Below are positions 41,948 to 49,543 of a DNA stretch of 64,000 bases, one piece after another (position 1 is the stretch's first letter; each line of letters begins with the position of its first letter). The stretch comes from Hydrogenophaga sp. (GTDB lineage: Bacteria > Pseudomonadota > Gammaproteobacteria > Burkholderiales > Burkholderiaceae_C). The position numbers and the translations under genes are program-made. The stretch is taken from assembly GCF_030158645.1 (NCBI RefSeq), contig NZ_JAOASO010000041.1:1-64000 (forward strand), written 5' to 3'. The notes under the pieces are model-generated. The model was not told the origin of the DNA and searched no databases. It saw only the letters and a list, made by a program, of their open reading frames with translations.

Positions 41948-42029
41948 GCACGGCTGATCGGTGCATGAGCGGCCCAACTCGCCGTGTACCGTGCAAGAAT
42001 CCCGACCGATACCCCCACCCGGAGTCCGC

Positions 42030-42554
42030 ATGCTCACCGAAGACGGCAAACACCTCTACGTCTCCTACGACGAGTACCACAACCTGATCGAGAAGCTCGC
42101 GCTCAGGGTCCACCAATCCGGTTGGGAGTTCGACACCATCCTGTGCCTGGCGCGTGGTGGCATGCGCCCCGGCGACATCCTCTCGCGTATTTTTGACAAG
42201 CCGCTGGCCATCATGTCGACCAGCTCTTACCGAGCCGCCGCCGGCACGCAGCAGGGCAACCTGGACATTGCGCGCTACATCACCACACCGAAAGGCGAGA
42301 TCGCCGGCAAGGTGCTGCTGGTTGACGATCTGGCCGACTCCGGTCACACGCTCAAGGCCGTGATCGACATGCTCAAGAACAACTACGCGCCCATCACCGA
42401 GATGCGCAGCGCGGTGATCTGGACCAAGCAACTCTCGACCTTCACGCCCGACTACTCGGTGGAGTTCCTGCCGACCAATCCCTGGATCCACCAGCCGTTC
42501 GAGGGCTACGACAGCATGCGCCCCGCCCAACTGCTGGAGAAATGGAAGCTGTGA
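42030..42554 (+). CDS. phosphoribosyltransferase-family protein (hypoxanthine/xanthine PRTase-like)
   Basis: A 174-residue PRTase with the type I fold. The PRPP-binding motif is VLLVDDLADSGHTLKAV, and CLARGGMRPGDILSRIF carries the PPi loop. WTKQLSTFTPDYSVEFLPTN resembles the C-terminal base-binding hood of Gpt-like enzymes. The base specificity is not readable with confidence; xanthine/guanine salvage fits the purA neighbourhood. GGAG is five bases before the ATG at 42030, which fixes the start. Its 3' end overlaps the following lyase gene by 13 bases. Confidence 0.9.
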   Translation: MLTEDGKHLYVSYDEYHNLIEKLALRVHQSGWEFDTILCLARGGMRPGDILSRIFDKPLAIMSTSSYRAAAGTQQGNLDIARYITTPKGEIAGKVLLVDDLADSGHTLKAVIDMLKNNYAPITEMRSAVIWTKQLSTFTPDYSVEFLPTNPWIHQPFEGYDSMRPAQLLEKWKL

Positions 42555-43741
42555 GAGACCTGTCCACCCGCCTGATCCACCACCCCTACAAGCCGCCTGA
42601 AGGCTTCGAGGCGGTGGCGCCGGGTGTGCACAAGGCCTCCACCGTTTTCTTTCCCAACGTCCAGGCGTTGCGCACCTACGACTGGAAAGACAAGAGCGGC
42701 TACACCTACGGCCTGCACGGCACGCCGACCACCTTCACGCTGGAGGAGCGCATCGCCACCATCGAAGGCGGCCACCATTGCGTGCTGGTGCCCAGCGGAC
42801 TGTCTGCCGTGGCCTTGGTCGACATGGCTTTCCTGCGCAGCGGCGACGAGGTGCTGATCCCCGACAACGCCTACGGTCCGGGCAAGGCGTTTGCTGCGGT
42901 CGAGCTGGCGGCCTGGGGCATCACCCACCGCTTTTTCGATGCGATGGACCCCGACGACCTGGCGCGGCACATATCGCCCGCCACGCGCCTGGTCTGGCTG
43001 GAAGCACCCGGCTCCATCACGCTGGAGTTCCCCGACATTCCTGCGCTCGTGGCCCGTGTGCAGCAGGCCAATGAGACTCGCGGAGGACAACGGTCCATCG
43101 TCACGGTGCTCGACAACACCTGGGGCGCCGGCATCGCCTTCAACGCGTTTGATCTGGGCGTCGATATCTCCATGCAGGCGCTCACCAAGTACCCCAGTGG
43201 CGGCGCCGACGTGTTGATGGGCTCGGTGGTCACGCGCGATGAAACCTTGCACCGCCAGGTGCTGCTCACCCACATGCGGCTGGGCTTGGGTGTGGCCGCC
43301 AACGATGCCGAACTGGTGCTGCGCAACCTGCCGACCATGGCCTTGCGCTACGAGGCGCAGGACACGGCCACCCGCGCGCTGGCGCAGTGGATGCAGGTGC
43401 AGCCGGGGGTGGTTCAGGTGTTGCATCCCGCTTTGCCCGACTCGCCCGGGCACGCCGCCTGGCAGCGTGACGCCACCGCGGCGGCCTGTCTGTTCAGTGC
43501 CGTGTTCGACGCGTCCATTCCCCAGTCGCGCATCGATGCGTTTTGCGACAGCCTCCAGCTCTTCCGCCTGGGCTGGAGCTGGGCCGGACCCATCAGCCTC
43601 TGCGCCCCCTACGACATGGCCTCCATTCGCACGCGCGCATGGCCGCACGCCGGTGGTCTGGTACGCTTTGCGGTCGGTCTGGAATCCGTGCACGATCTGC
43701 GTGCCGACCTCGCACAGGCCATGAGCGCCTTGCAAGCCTGA
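42542..43741 (+). CDS. metC: cystathionine beta-lyase (Cys/Met PLP-dependent enzyme)
   Basis: A 399-residue PLP enzyme of the Cys/Met metabolism family. The cofactor-binding lysine is K216 in SMQALTKYPSGGADVLMGSV. Other family features are YGLHGTPTTFTLEERIATIE, EGGHHCVLVPSGLSAVAL, LEAPGSITLEFPDI and TVLDNTWGAG. The pattern fits cystathionine beta-lyase (MetC), which forms homocysteine, but cystathionine gamma-lyase-like or sulphydrylase activity cannot be excluded by sequence alone. The start overlaps the upstream PRTase gene; GTG 42551 is an alternative. Confidence 0.88.
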   Translation: MEAVRDLSTRLIHHPYKPPEGFEAVAPGVHKASTVFFPNVQALRTYDWKDKSGYTYGLHGTPTTFTLEERIATIEGGHHCVLVPSGLSAVALVDMAFLRSGDEVLIPDNAYGPGKAFAAVELAAWGITHRFFDAMDPDDLARHISPATRLVWLEAPGSITLEFPDIPALVARVQQANETRGGQRSIVTVLDNTWGAGIAFNAFDLGVDISMQALTKYPSGGADVLMGSVVTRDETLHRQVLLTHMRLGLGVAANDAELVLRNLPTMALRYEAQDTATRALAQWMQVQPGVVQVLHPALPDSPGHAAWQRDATAAACLFSAVFDASIPQSRIDAFCDSLQLFRLGWSWAGPISLCAPYDMASIRTRAWPHAGGLVRFAVGLESVHDLRADLAQAMSALQA

Positions 43742-43773
43742 CCCCTTCGTTTCAACAGACCTGAAAGACTGAT

Positions 43774-43959
43774 TTGGCTACTCCCAACTACGGATACGAA
43801 AAACGCCAGCGCGAGCTTGCCAAGAAGAAGAAGAAAGAGGAAAAGCTCAAGGCCAAGGCCGAAGGCCGCCGCCACGACGACACCGATGCACCGGAAGAGC
43901 CGGGCACTGATGCACCAGACGGCGCATCGGGCGGCGACGGCGCTGGCGCAGGCAACTGA
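43774..43959 (+). CDS. small Lys-rich conserved protein
   Basis: A 61-residue protein starting from TTG (MATPNYGYEKRQRELAKKKK). The first half is strongly basic with a KKKKKEEKLKAKAEG stretch likely to be a charged helix. The second half is acidic and Gly/Asp/Ala-rich. I recall very similar N termini annotated as hypothetical proteins across Burkholderiales, which supports a real gene. Its composition resembles small nucleic-acid- or ribosome-associated proteins, but no function is known to me. Confidence 0.75.
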   Translation: MATPNYGYEKRQRELAKKKKKEEKLKAKAEGRRHDDTDAPEEPGTDAPDGASGGDGAGAGN

Positions 43960-43976
43960 CCTTTTGGGTCTTGTCA

Positions 43977-44003
43977 GCGGCCTGGGCTCCTCGCTCAGGC
44001 CGC
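43977..44003. terminator. hairpin between the small Lys-rich gene and convergent mnmH
   Basis: GCGGCCTG at 43977-43984 pairs perfectly with CAGGCCGC at 43996-44003 over 11 bases, followed by GCTTTCG on the plus strand. It lies between convergent genes and overlaps the mnmH stop codon, so it may act in both directions. T runs are weak. Confidence 0.45.
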
Positions 44004-45062
44004 GCTTTCGCTGGCGATCAAGGATCGCGCAGCTTCGTTCAGCGAATCGGCTGAACGGTCCCGCAGCTCACAGGGCAGGGCCTGCGGAAACTGTTTGAAG
44101 TTGCGCCCGATCGACTGGGCGTACATCGGGTCGTAGTGGCGGGTCAGCAGCTCCAGGACCACGTCGGGCGTCTGACCATGCATCACTTGCTCGGTCCACC
44201 CCGTCACCACCTCTTTGCCGCGCAACTCGGTCAGCGCTTCCAGGCGCGAACAAAACGACACCGGGTCTTTCACGAAGAAGTCGTAGTCCTCCAGCAGCAG
44301 TGCCACACGCTCCGTGTCCGACAGGCGCAGGTCGATGCAGGGGCTGGCCCGCATGGCGTCGATGAGGGCATCGGGCACACGCACGTTGCCCACCTTCTTG
44401 CTCTCGCTTTCCACGTACACCACGCGCGCCGGGTCGAAGCCACGCAGGGCAGACCACACCATCGAATCAAAACGCTTCTGGCTCGGCTGCGGCTGGCCGG
44501 GTATGTGGCCCAGCACCGAACTGCGGTGGCTGGCCAGGGCTTCGAGGTCGAGCACCTGCGCACCCTGCGCAGCCAAGGCTTGCAGCAGACGCGTCTTGCC
44601 GCTGCCGGTGGGGCCACAGACGATGCGGTAGCGCAGCCTTTCGGCCAACGCGGGCAAGGAGTCGACCAGCGCCGCGCGCCAGGCCTTGTAGCCACCTTCG
44701 ATCAGCGTCACCTGAAAGCCGATGGCGCCCAGGATGGTGGCCAGCGCACCGCTGCGGTTGCCGCCACGCCAGCAGTACACCAGCGGTTTCCAGGTGCGCG
44801 GCTTGTCGATCACCTCGCGCTCGATGTGGGCCGCGATGTTGCGGGCCGAGAGGGCCGCGCCGCGTTTCTTGGCCTCGAACGGGTTGACCTGTTTGTACAT
44901 CGTGCCGATGGTGATGCGCTCTTCGTTGTCGAGCGTGGGCCAGTTCACCGCGCCCGGCACATGGTCGAGCGCGTGCTCGTCTTCGGTGCGAGCGTCGATG
45001 ATCAGGTCGAATTCGGCCAGGCGGCTCAGCGCCTCGGTGGCATTCAGGGTGTGGACGGGCAT
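43995..45062 (-). CDS. mnmH: tRNA 2-selenouridine synthase MnmH (SelU)
   Basis: MnmH replaces sulphur by selenium at wobble 2-thiouridine of tRNA, through a geranylated intermediate. Residues 1-135 form a rhodanese domain with the catalytic cysteine C97 in YCWRGGNRSG. A P-loop domain follows with Walker A GPTGSGKT at 150-157 and DLEALASHRSSVLG after it. Length (355) matches the family (E. coli 364). It needs SelD-derived selenophosphate; selD is not in the window. It is the last gene of a minus-strand pair with tesA, seven bases downstream of it. Confidence 0.94.
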   Translation of the reverse strand: MPVHTLNATEALSRLAEFDLIIDARTEDEHALDHVPGAVNWPTLDNEERITIGTMYKQVNPFEAKKRGAALSARNIAAHIEREVIDKPRTWKPLVYCWRGGNRSGALATILGAIGFQVTLIEGGYKAWRAALVDSLPALAERLRYRIVCGPTGSGKTRLLQALAAQGAQVLDLEALASHRSSVLGHIPGQPQPSQKRFDSMVWSALRGFDPARVVYVESESKKVGNVRVPDALIDAMRASPCIDLRLSDTERVALLLEDYDFFVKDPVSFCSRLEALTELRGKEVVTGWTEQVMHGQTPDVVLELLTRHYDPMYAQSIGRNFKQFPQALPCELRDRSADSLNEAARSLIASESAA

Positions 45063-45068
45063 GCCCGA

Positions 45069-45743
45069 TTATCGACGGGCGATCAGCTTGCGAAGTTCGG
45101 GCCACACGTTGTCGCGCATGGTGGGCTGAGCCGACTCGTTGGGGTGGATGCGGTCGCTCTGGAACAGCGCGGTCGGGTCCTTGGTGTCGGCCACGTCTTT
45201 CAGAAAGAACGGCACCAGGGCGGTCTTCTCGGCCTTGGCCACGGCGGTGAAGACCTCGCGGAACTCCTGTGCGTACTTCGCGCCGTAGTTCGGCGGCATC
45301 TCCATGCCCAGCAGCAGCACCTGGGCCCCCGCTTCGCGAGACAGCCGCGCCATGGTGGCCAGGTTGTCCCGCGTCATGTTCAGGGGCAGGCCGCGCAAGG
45401 CGTCATTGCCACCCAACTCGATGACCACCCACTTGGGTTGGTGCTGCTTGAGCAGGGCCGCGATGCGCGAACGCCCACCCGACGTGGTGTCGCCGCTGAT
45501 GCTGGCGTTGACCACGCGCGCCTTCACTTTCTCTTTGGCGAAGGTTTCGCTCAACAAGGCCACCCAACCGGTGCCGCGTTTGAGACCGTATTCGGCGCTG
45601 AGCGAATCGCCGACCACCAGGACCACCGGCAGCTTGCTGCTGGCCGCTTGCGCAGGTGCCTGCGCCAGTGCATGGCCCAAAGACCCTGCAGCGGCGAGCG
45701 CGCACACACTGCAGACCAGCGCGTTAAAGTGACGGCGTTTCAA
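45069..45743 (-). CDS. tesA: periplasmic acyl-CoA thioesterase/lysophospholipase TesA
   Basis: TesA is an SGNH-fold esterase of the periplasm. Over 224 residues it has a signal peptide (MKRRHFNALVCSVCALAAAG, cleavage after ALAQA), the block I motif GDSLSAEYG with nucleophile S47, block II NASISGDTTSGG, block III ELGGNDALRG and block V DRIHPNESAQ with the catalytic Asp and His. I prefer the TTG at 45743 because GGAAGGA lies nine bases upstream. The ATG at 45761 would share bases with the divergent ybbA-like start (CATG at 45759-45762) and has no ribosome-binding site. tesA/ybbA divergence mirrors E. coli. Confidence 0.92.
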   Translation of the reverse strand: MKRRHFNALVCSVCALAAAGSLGHALAQAPAQAASSKLPVVLVVGDSLSAEYGLKRGTGWVALLSETFAKEKVKARVVNASISGDTTSGGRSRIAALLKQHQPKWVVIELGGNDALRGLPLNMTRDNLATMARLSREAGAQVLLLGMEMPPNYGAKYAQEFREVFTAVAKAEKTALVPFFLKDVADTKDPTALFQSDRIHPNESAQPTMRDNVWPELRKLIARR

Positions 45744-45759
45744 CTTGAGAAGTCCTTCC

Positions 45760-46458
45760 ATGTCCGATGTGATGATTGCGGTCCAGCATGTGTTCAAGTC
45801 GGTCACCGACTCCACCGGGTCGCTGACCATTCTGCGCGATATCGATTTCACCCTGAACAAAGGGGAAACCGCCGCCATCGTGGGTGCGTCCGGGTCGGGC
45901 AAGAGCACGTTGCTGTCCATCGTGGCCGGGTTGGACACGCCCACCAGCGGCACAGTTCACATCGACGGTGTCGATTTGTTCGCCATGGACGAAGACCAGC
46001 GCGCCGCGCTGCGTTCACAGAAGGTGGGCTTTGTGTTCCAGAGCTTCCAGCTGCTGGGCAACCTCACCGCGCTGGAAAACGTGATGCTGCCGCTGGAGCT
46101 GGCCGGGCGGCGCGACGCACGCACCACCGCCACCCACATGCTGCAACGCGTGGGTCTGGGCGAGCGCCTGTCCAGCTACCCCAAGGTGCTCTCGGGCGGC
46201 GAGCAGCAGCGCGTGGCGCTGGCGCGCGCTTTCGTGGTGCAGCCCGCCGTGCTGTTGGCCGACGAGCCCACCGGCAGCCTCGATTTCGCCACCGGCGGCA
46301 AGATCATGGAACTCATGTTCGACCTCAACCGCGAGCAGGGCACGACGCTAGTGTTGGTCACGCACGATCGAAGCATCGCGCAGCGCTGCGAACGCCGCAT
46401 CACCATCGAGGCCGGGCAGGTGGTGCCCGAAGCGAAAGAGACCGCGGCCCTTGCCTGA
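45760..46458 (+). CDS. ybbA: ABC transporter ATP-binding protein, YbbA/LolD-like
   Basis: A 232-residue ABC ATPase of the MacB/LolD group. Walker A is GASGSGKST (42-50), the Q-loop is in VFQSFQLLGNLTALENVMLP, the signature is VLSGGEQQRVALARAFV, Walker B is ADEPTGSLD and the H-loop is in LVTHDRSIA. The position divergent from tesA points to YbbA, whose partner YbbP is a large permease. No permease gene follows here: rlmB begins 32 bases later. The export substrate is unknown. GAGAAG eight bases upstream serves as ribosome-binding site. Confidence 0.88.
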   Translation: MSDVMIAVQHVFKSVTDSTGSLTILRDIDFTLNKGETAAIVGASGSGKSTLLSIVAGLDTPTSGTVHIDGVDLFAMDEDQRAALRSQKVGFVFQSFQLLGNLTALENVMLPLELAGRRDARTTATHMLQRVGLGERLSSYPKVLSGGEQQRVALARAFVVQPAVLLADEPTGSLDFATGGKIMELMFDLNREQGTTLVLVTHDRSIAQRCERRITIEAGQVVPEAKETAALA

Positions 46459-46478
46459 GGCCGCCTGCGCCCGGAGGG

Positions 46479-46484
46479 GATAAT
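46479..46484 (+). promoter_or_regulatory. GATAAT -10 close to the rlmB start
   Basis: GATAAT sits only six bases before the rlmB ATG at 46491. A transcript begun there would be leaderless. A GGAGGGG run at 46473-46479 is too far from the ATG for ideal spacing. Both routes, leaderless or co-transcribed, remain possible. Confidence 0.3.
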
Positions 46485-46490
46485 CCGGGC

Positions 46491-47234
46491 ATGTCTTCCC
46501 CCAAAGTGCTTTTCGGCTTTCATGCCGTGGGCGTGCGCCTGAAAACCGCGCCCCAATCCATCATCGAGATCTACTACGAGCCCACGCGCCGCGATGCGCG
46601 CATGCGCCAGTTTCTCGACAAGGCCCGCGAGGCCAACGCCCGCCTGATCGAGGCCGACGGCCTGCGCATCGCCAAGCTCGCGGGCAGCCACGGCCACCAG
46701 GGCGTGGCCGCGCGCGTCGAAGAGATCAAGCAGGTGCATTCGCTCGACGAATTGCTGGAGCAACTGGAGGCCACCGGTGTGCCACCCCTGCTGCTCGTGC
46801 TCGACGGCATCACCGACCCGCACAACCTCGGCGCCTGCCTGCGGGTGGCCGACGGCGCCGGTGCACACGCCGTGATCGCGCCCAAGGACCACGCCGCCGG
46901 CATCAACGCCACCGTGGCCAAGGTCGCCAGCGGCGCGGCCGAGACCATGCCGTACTTCATGGTGACCAACCTGGCGCGCACGCTGGGCGAACTCAAGGAA
47001 CGCAACATCTGGGTCATCGGCACCAGCGACGACGCACCGAAGACGCTCTACCAGGTGGAACTCAAAGGTCCGGTGGCGCTGGTGCTCGGTGCCGAAGGCG
47101 CGGGCATGCGCCAGCTCACCCGCAAGACCTGCGACGAACTGGTGAGCATTCCCATGCACGGCGCGGTGGAGAGCCTGAACGTGTCGGTGGCCAGCGGCGT
47201 GTGTCTGTACGAGGCGCTGCGCCAGCGCAGTTGA
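46491..47234 (+). CDS. rlmB: 23S rRNA (Gm2251) 2'-O-methyltransferase RlmB
   Basis: RlmB is a SPOUT-fold methyltransferase of 23S rRNA. The 247 residues start MSSPKVLFGFHAVGVRLK, with a substrate-binding N-terminal domain and the knotted SpoU domain: LVLDGITDPHNLGACLRVAD, ALVLGAEGAGMRQL and SIPMHGAVESLNVSVASGVC. The motif 3 sequence with SLNVSVA is diagnostic of the trefoil knot. The sirtuin gene starts three bases after the stop. Confidence 0.95.
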   Translation: MSSPKVLFGFHAVGVRLKTAPQSIIEIYYEPTRRDARMRQFLDKAREANARLIEADGLRIAKLAGSHGHQGVAARVEEIKQVHSLDELLEQLEATGVPPLLLVLDGITDPHNLGACLRVADGAGAHAVIAPKDHAAGINATVAKVASGAAETMPYFMVTNLARTLGELKERNIWVIGTSDDAPKTLYQVELKGPVALVLGAEGAGMRQLTRKTCDELVSIPMHGAVESLNVSVASGVCLYEALRQRS

Positions 47235-47236
47235 AC

Positions 47237-47959
47237 ATGCACGACTCGGTGCGTCGCTGGATTGGTGAAGCGCGCCACATCGCCGTGCTCACCGGCGCGG
47301 GCATGAGTGCCGAATCTGGTGTGCCCACCTTCCGCGACGCGCAGACCGGGTTGTGGTCCCGGTTCAACCCCGAAGACCTGGCGACCGAGGCCGCTTTTCG
47401 TGCCCATCCCCAGCGCGTTTGGGACTGGTATGCCCATCGGCGCGAGATGATCGCCGCCGTGCAGCCCAACGCAGGTCATTTGGCACTCGCCAGGTTCGCA
47501 GAACGACATCCTGGCCGCCTGACCCTCATCACCCAGAACGTGGATGGCCTGCACCAGCGCGCGGGCCAGTCAGATGCGCTGGCCCTGCACGGCAACATCG
47601 CCGAAGACCAGTGGCTCGACGCGCCGCGTACGTGCTGTCAGCCCGACAACATCCAGCCCGGCCAACCGCCGCGCTGCCCGGTGTGCGGCAACCTGCGCCG
47701 CCCGGCGGTGGTCTGGTTCGGCGAGCACCTGCCGGCGGCCGCACTCGAAGCGGCGGAGCAGGCTGCGCGCAAGTGCGAGCTGATGCTGGTGGTGGGTACC
47801 TCGGGTGAGGTCTATCCGGCGGCCGGTCTGGCGCTCACCGCCCACCAGTGCGGCGCGCGCGTGGTGATGGTGAACCCCGAGGCCACGCCGCTCGATGCGG
47901 TGGCCGAACGGTGTCTCAGGGAGCCTGCGGCGCTGTGCCTGCCGTCGTTGCTGGCTTGA
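47237..47959 (+). CDS. cobB: Sir2-family NAD-dependent protein deacylase
   Basis: A 240-residue class III sirtuin. It has the NAD-binding GAGMSAESGVPTFRDAQTGL, the TQNVDGLHQRAG segment, the catalytic histidine in ALHGNIAED, a zinc site from TCCQPDN and CPVCGNLRRP, and the C-terminal GTSGEVYPAAG and MVNPEATPLD. The Y-x2-R substrate residues of SIRT5-type desuccinylases appear as WDWYAHRREM, which suggests desuccinylase ability; this is inference. It follows rlmB directly and converges with the chromate-transporter gene. Confidence 0.92.
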   Translation: MHDSVRRWIGEARHIAVLTGAGMSAESGVPTFRDAQTGLWSRFNPEDLATEAAFRAHPQRVWDWYAHRREMIAAVQPNAGHLALARFAERHPGRLTLITQNVDGLHQRAGQSDALALHGNIAEDQWLDAPRTCCQPDNIQPGQPPRCPVCGNLRRPAVVWFGEHLPAAALEAAEQAARKCELMLVVGTSGEVYPAAGLALTAHQCGARVVMVNPEATPLDAVAERCLREPAALCLPSLLA

Positions 47960-47977
47960 TCCGGTCGACGCGCGATC

Positions 47978-48577
47978 TCAAACCACTCCGAACGCTCCCA
48001 ACACCGCCCCCGCCCCGATCATCCACAGCAGGTGGATCTTCGTGCGCCACACCAGCAGGGTGGCCACCGCCGTGAGCAGCCAGAGCGGCCAGTCGCGCTC
48101 GGGGTGGTCGTGGGAGCCGGTGAGCAGCCAGCCGGTGGCGATCAGCAGGGCGATCACGATGGGGGCCATACCGGTCTTGAAGGCGCGCACGGCGCGCAGT
48201 TCGCGGTTCTTGTGGGCCCAGCGGGTGGCGGTGTAGGTGAGCACGGACGAGGGCAGCATGATGGCCACCATGGTCACCACCACGCCCAGCAGCGCGAGTG
48301 CCCAAGCGGTCCAGCCGGCGCCGGGGCCGCCACCGGCGTTCAGGCCCACGTTCCAGCCGAGCAGGGCGACGAACAGCACGTTGGGGCCCGGCGCGGCTTG
48401 TGACAGTGCGATCGACGAGGTGAACTGCGCATCGCTGAGCCAGCCGTTCTGGTAGACCAGATAGCGGTGCATGTCGGGCGCGGTGGTGATGGCGCCGCCC
48501 ACGCCCAGCAGGGAGAGGGACGCAAAGTGGGTGAACAGGTTGAGCCAGTTTGCCCAATCGGGTGTCATGCTGGTCAT
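47978..48577 (-). CDS. chrA: chromate transporter family protein, second half of a split pair
   Basis: A 199-residue integral membrane protein of the CHR family. FASLSLLGVGGAITTAPDMH near the N terminus and SQAAPGPNVLFVALLGWNVG are the family motifs (compare PGPN in the partner). Hydrophobic segments cover most of the length. It overlaps the upstream half (48574-49158) by ATGA, so the two are translated together and probably form one heterodimeric transporter. CHR proteins export chromate by exchange, but many short-chain pairs have no tested substrate. Confidence 0.9.
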   Translation of the reverse strand: MTSMTPDWANWLNLFTHFASLSLLGVGGAITTAPDMHRYLVYQNGWLSDAQFTSSIALSQAAPGPNVLFVALLGWNVGLNAGGGPGAGWTAWALALLGVVVTMVAIMLPSSVLTYTATRWAHKNRELRAVRAFKTGMAPIVIALLIATGWLLTGSHDHPERDWPLWLLTAVATLLVWRTKIHLLWMIGAGAVLGAFGVV

Positions 48578-49158
48578 GGGCCGGCCTCTTCCTTGCGCTT
48601 GAGCACACGGTAGGCCCACACACAGGCCAAGCCGCCAATGCCCAGCAGCACCCAGAGCAGGGGCCAGCGCAGCAGGCCGATGGCGATGAAGGTGAGCACG
48701 GCCAGGCCGATGCACACCGGCATGCCCATGGCGTTCTTGTCGAGCGCGGCGATGAGCTTGATGCCGGTGGCGGTGATCAGACCGGCGGCCACGGCGCCCA
48801 TGCCGCGCAGGGCGTTTTGTGCCATCGGGTTGTCGGCCACGCTGCCATACGCCACGGCCAGCAGCAACACGACCACCAGCGGGGCGGCCAGCATGCCGGC
48901 CAGGGCCGCGAGTGCGCCCGGCAGACCGAAGTAACGCCCGCCGATCATCATGGACAGGTTGACGACGTTGGGGCCCGGCATGATCTGGGCCACGGCCCAG
49001 TCTTCAACGAACTGCTCGCGCGTCATCCAGCGCTTTTTCTCCACCAGCTCGCGCTGGACGACCGCCAGCACGCCGCCAAAACCTTGCAGGGCCAGCCAGG
49101 TGAAGGCGAGGAAAAGGTCTGTTTTGGATTGGGGTTGGGCGGGGGCGTCTTCAGCCAC
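48574..49158 (-). CDS. chrA: chromate transporter family protein, first half of a split pair
   Basis: A 194-residue CHR-family membrane protein starting from GTG. The motifs FTWLALQGFGGVLAVVQREL and WAVAQIMPGPNVVNLSMMIG define the N-terminal CHR domain, with several membrane helices following. It overlaps the response-regulator gene by eight bases upstream and the second CHR gene by ATGA downstream. The operon context with a histidine kinase is unusual for chrA, which normally sits with chrB or alone. Confidence 0.9.
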   Translation of the reverse strand: MAEDAPAQPQSKTDLFLAFTWLALQGFGGVLAVVQRELVEKKRWMTREQFVEDWAVAQIMPGPNVVNLSMMIGGRYFGLPGALAALAGMLAAPLVVVLLLAVAYGSVADNPMAQNALRGMGAVAAGLITATGIKLIAALDKNAMGMPVCIGLAVLTFIAIGLLRWPLLWVLLGIGGLACVWAYRVLKRKEEAGP

Positions 49159-49543
49159 GCTGCAGCATGTCCCGAACGGCGTCTGCCAGCAAGGGTTTGG
49201 TGACGAAGCCCTGGATGACGGGAATTTCTCCCACCCGGTCGCGGTCTTTGGGCGACCCCGATGAGGTGAGCATCACCAGCACCACCGTGGGTTTGCCGGT
49301 CAGGAGTGGCGTGGCTTCAAGTGCGAACTCGAAGCCGTCCATCAGCGGCATGTTGATGTCGAGATAGATGCAGGTGGGGATGCTCAGCGGATCGGTCTTG
49401 AGGAAGGCCAGCGCTTCGATGCCGCTTTCAAACACCAGGATGTCGCCGGTGAAGCCGGCGCGCCGGATCATGATCTCGTGGTAGACGTTGTCGGCCTCGT
49501 TGTCGTCGATCAGGATGAATCGCTCGGGTGCGGTCATGGTCAT
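49151..49543 (-). CDS. single-domain response regulator
   Basis: A 130-residue CheY-like receiver with no output domain. The acidic pair is D13-D14 in ILIDDNEAD, the phosphorylation site is D62 in CIYLDINMPLMDGFE, the switch Thr/Ser is in VMLTSSGSP and the conserved lysine is in FVTKPL. This is the Rcp1-like type that accepts phosphate from the adjacent GAF-PAS kinase. Its start overlaps the kinase stop (ATGA-type overlap at 49540-49543). Confidence 0.92.
   Translation of the reverse strand: MTMTAPERFILIDDNEADNVYHEIMIRRAGFTGDILVFESGIEALAFLKTDPLSIPTCIYLDINMPLMDGFEFALEATPLLTGKPTVVLVMLTSSGSPKDRDRVGEIPVIQGFVTKPLLADAVRDMLQRG

Noticed and set aside
44136-47234. A 1032-codon plus-strand frame running from mnmH through tesA and the ABC gene into rlmB
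   Set aside because: Only the last 247 residues are a real protein (RlmB). The rest is an antisense or out-of-frame read-through of other genes.
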